This document shows, piece after piece, positions 63,868-64,000 of a stretch of 64,000 nt of DNA (within the stretch, counting starts at the first letter, position 1; the number at the start of each line of letters is the position of its first letter). Below the pieces are notes generated by a model, which did not search any database, was not told the origin of the DNA, and saw only the letters and a program-made list of their open reading frames with translations. The translations under genes were made by a program, and so were the position numbers. Source of the stretch: Phymorhynchus buccinoides (Eukaryota > Mollusca > Gastropoda > Neogastropoda > Raphitomidae); the NCBI GenBank assembly GCA_017654935.2, contig CM065695.1, positions 37,738,669 to 37,802,668 on the forward strand, in the 5' to 3' direction.

Positions 63868-64000
63868 CAGGGACACACTATCAAGTAAACCATGCAATGA
63901 TTGTGTAGATCAATAGAAAAGCTTTTTAGTTTTAACAGTAGTTATCCTGTTGGAAAGGTAGCCCAGTCTCTGATTCAACAGCATGGGCTGCCAACAGTGA
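63868..64000 (+). other. Window end, unassigned
   Basis: 133 bp of unrecognised sequence. Confidence 0.4.

Overview
The window is animal nuclear DNA. It has introns with GT..AG borders, four conserved animal gene families, non-LTR retrotransposons with microsatellite 3' tails, tRNA-headed SINEs, many inverted-repeat DNA transposons and long CA/CT microsatellites. Nothing bacterial, viral or CRISPR-like was seen. The repeat style suggests a mollusc, probably a marine gastropod; this is inference from remembered repeat families, not a database match.

Layout. Four genes were rebuilt from split exons. (1) 1.2-15.8 kb, minus strand: bystin (BYSL), a 40S ribosome biogenesis factor, exons 1-7 (282 residues); the last ~155 residues lie off the left edge. 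(2) 28.4-34.3 kb, plus strand: a complete five-exon TMPPE-type membrane metallophosphoesterase (441 residues) with every metal-site motif. (3) 46.9-57.5 kb, minus strand: an SLC38A7/A8-type (SNAT7-like) amino-acid transporter, seven exons to the stop codon; the N-terminal exon was not found. (4) 60.6 kb, plus strand: first coding exon of a ZNRF1/ZNRF2-type E3 ligase, running off the right edge and head-to-head with gene 3. A possible 117-residue single-exon gene lies at 25.4 kb. No functional link between the four genes is evident.

The rest is mostly repeats. 16.6-22 kb holds a CR1/jockey-like LINE broken by at least three separate DNA-transposon insertions, one of which carries another inside it. 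LINE remnants also lie at 23.0, 24.6, 31.0, 37.7, 43.1-44.0 and 59.4-60.0 kb. TIR and foldback families include pogo-like (TA), piggyBac-like (TTAA), hAT-like (8 bp and 6 bp target duplications) and several unassigned palindromes. A dispersed (GAA)n-tailed retroposon has about ten copies, and one has grown internally into 25 units of a 57-bp satellite.

Most notable: edges of coding exons, together with their splice sites, have repeatedly been tandemly duplicated into the neighbouring intron. SLC38A7-like exon B has about 36 copies of its 5' edge, each with a 3' splice site, and two copies of its 3' edge. Exon E has three decayed 5'-edge copies. TMPPE exon 4 has about nine clear and two decayed copies of its 3' edge with the 5' splice site. 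The exon-B unit is 75 bp (25 codons), and the nearest decoy acceptor would add exactly 25 residues in frame.
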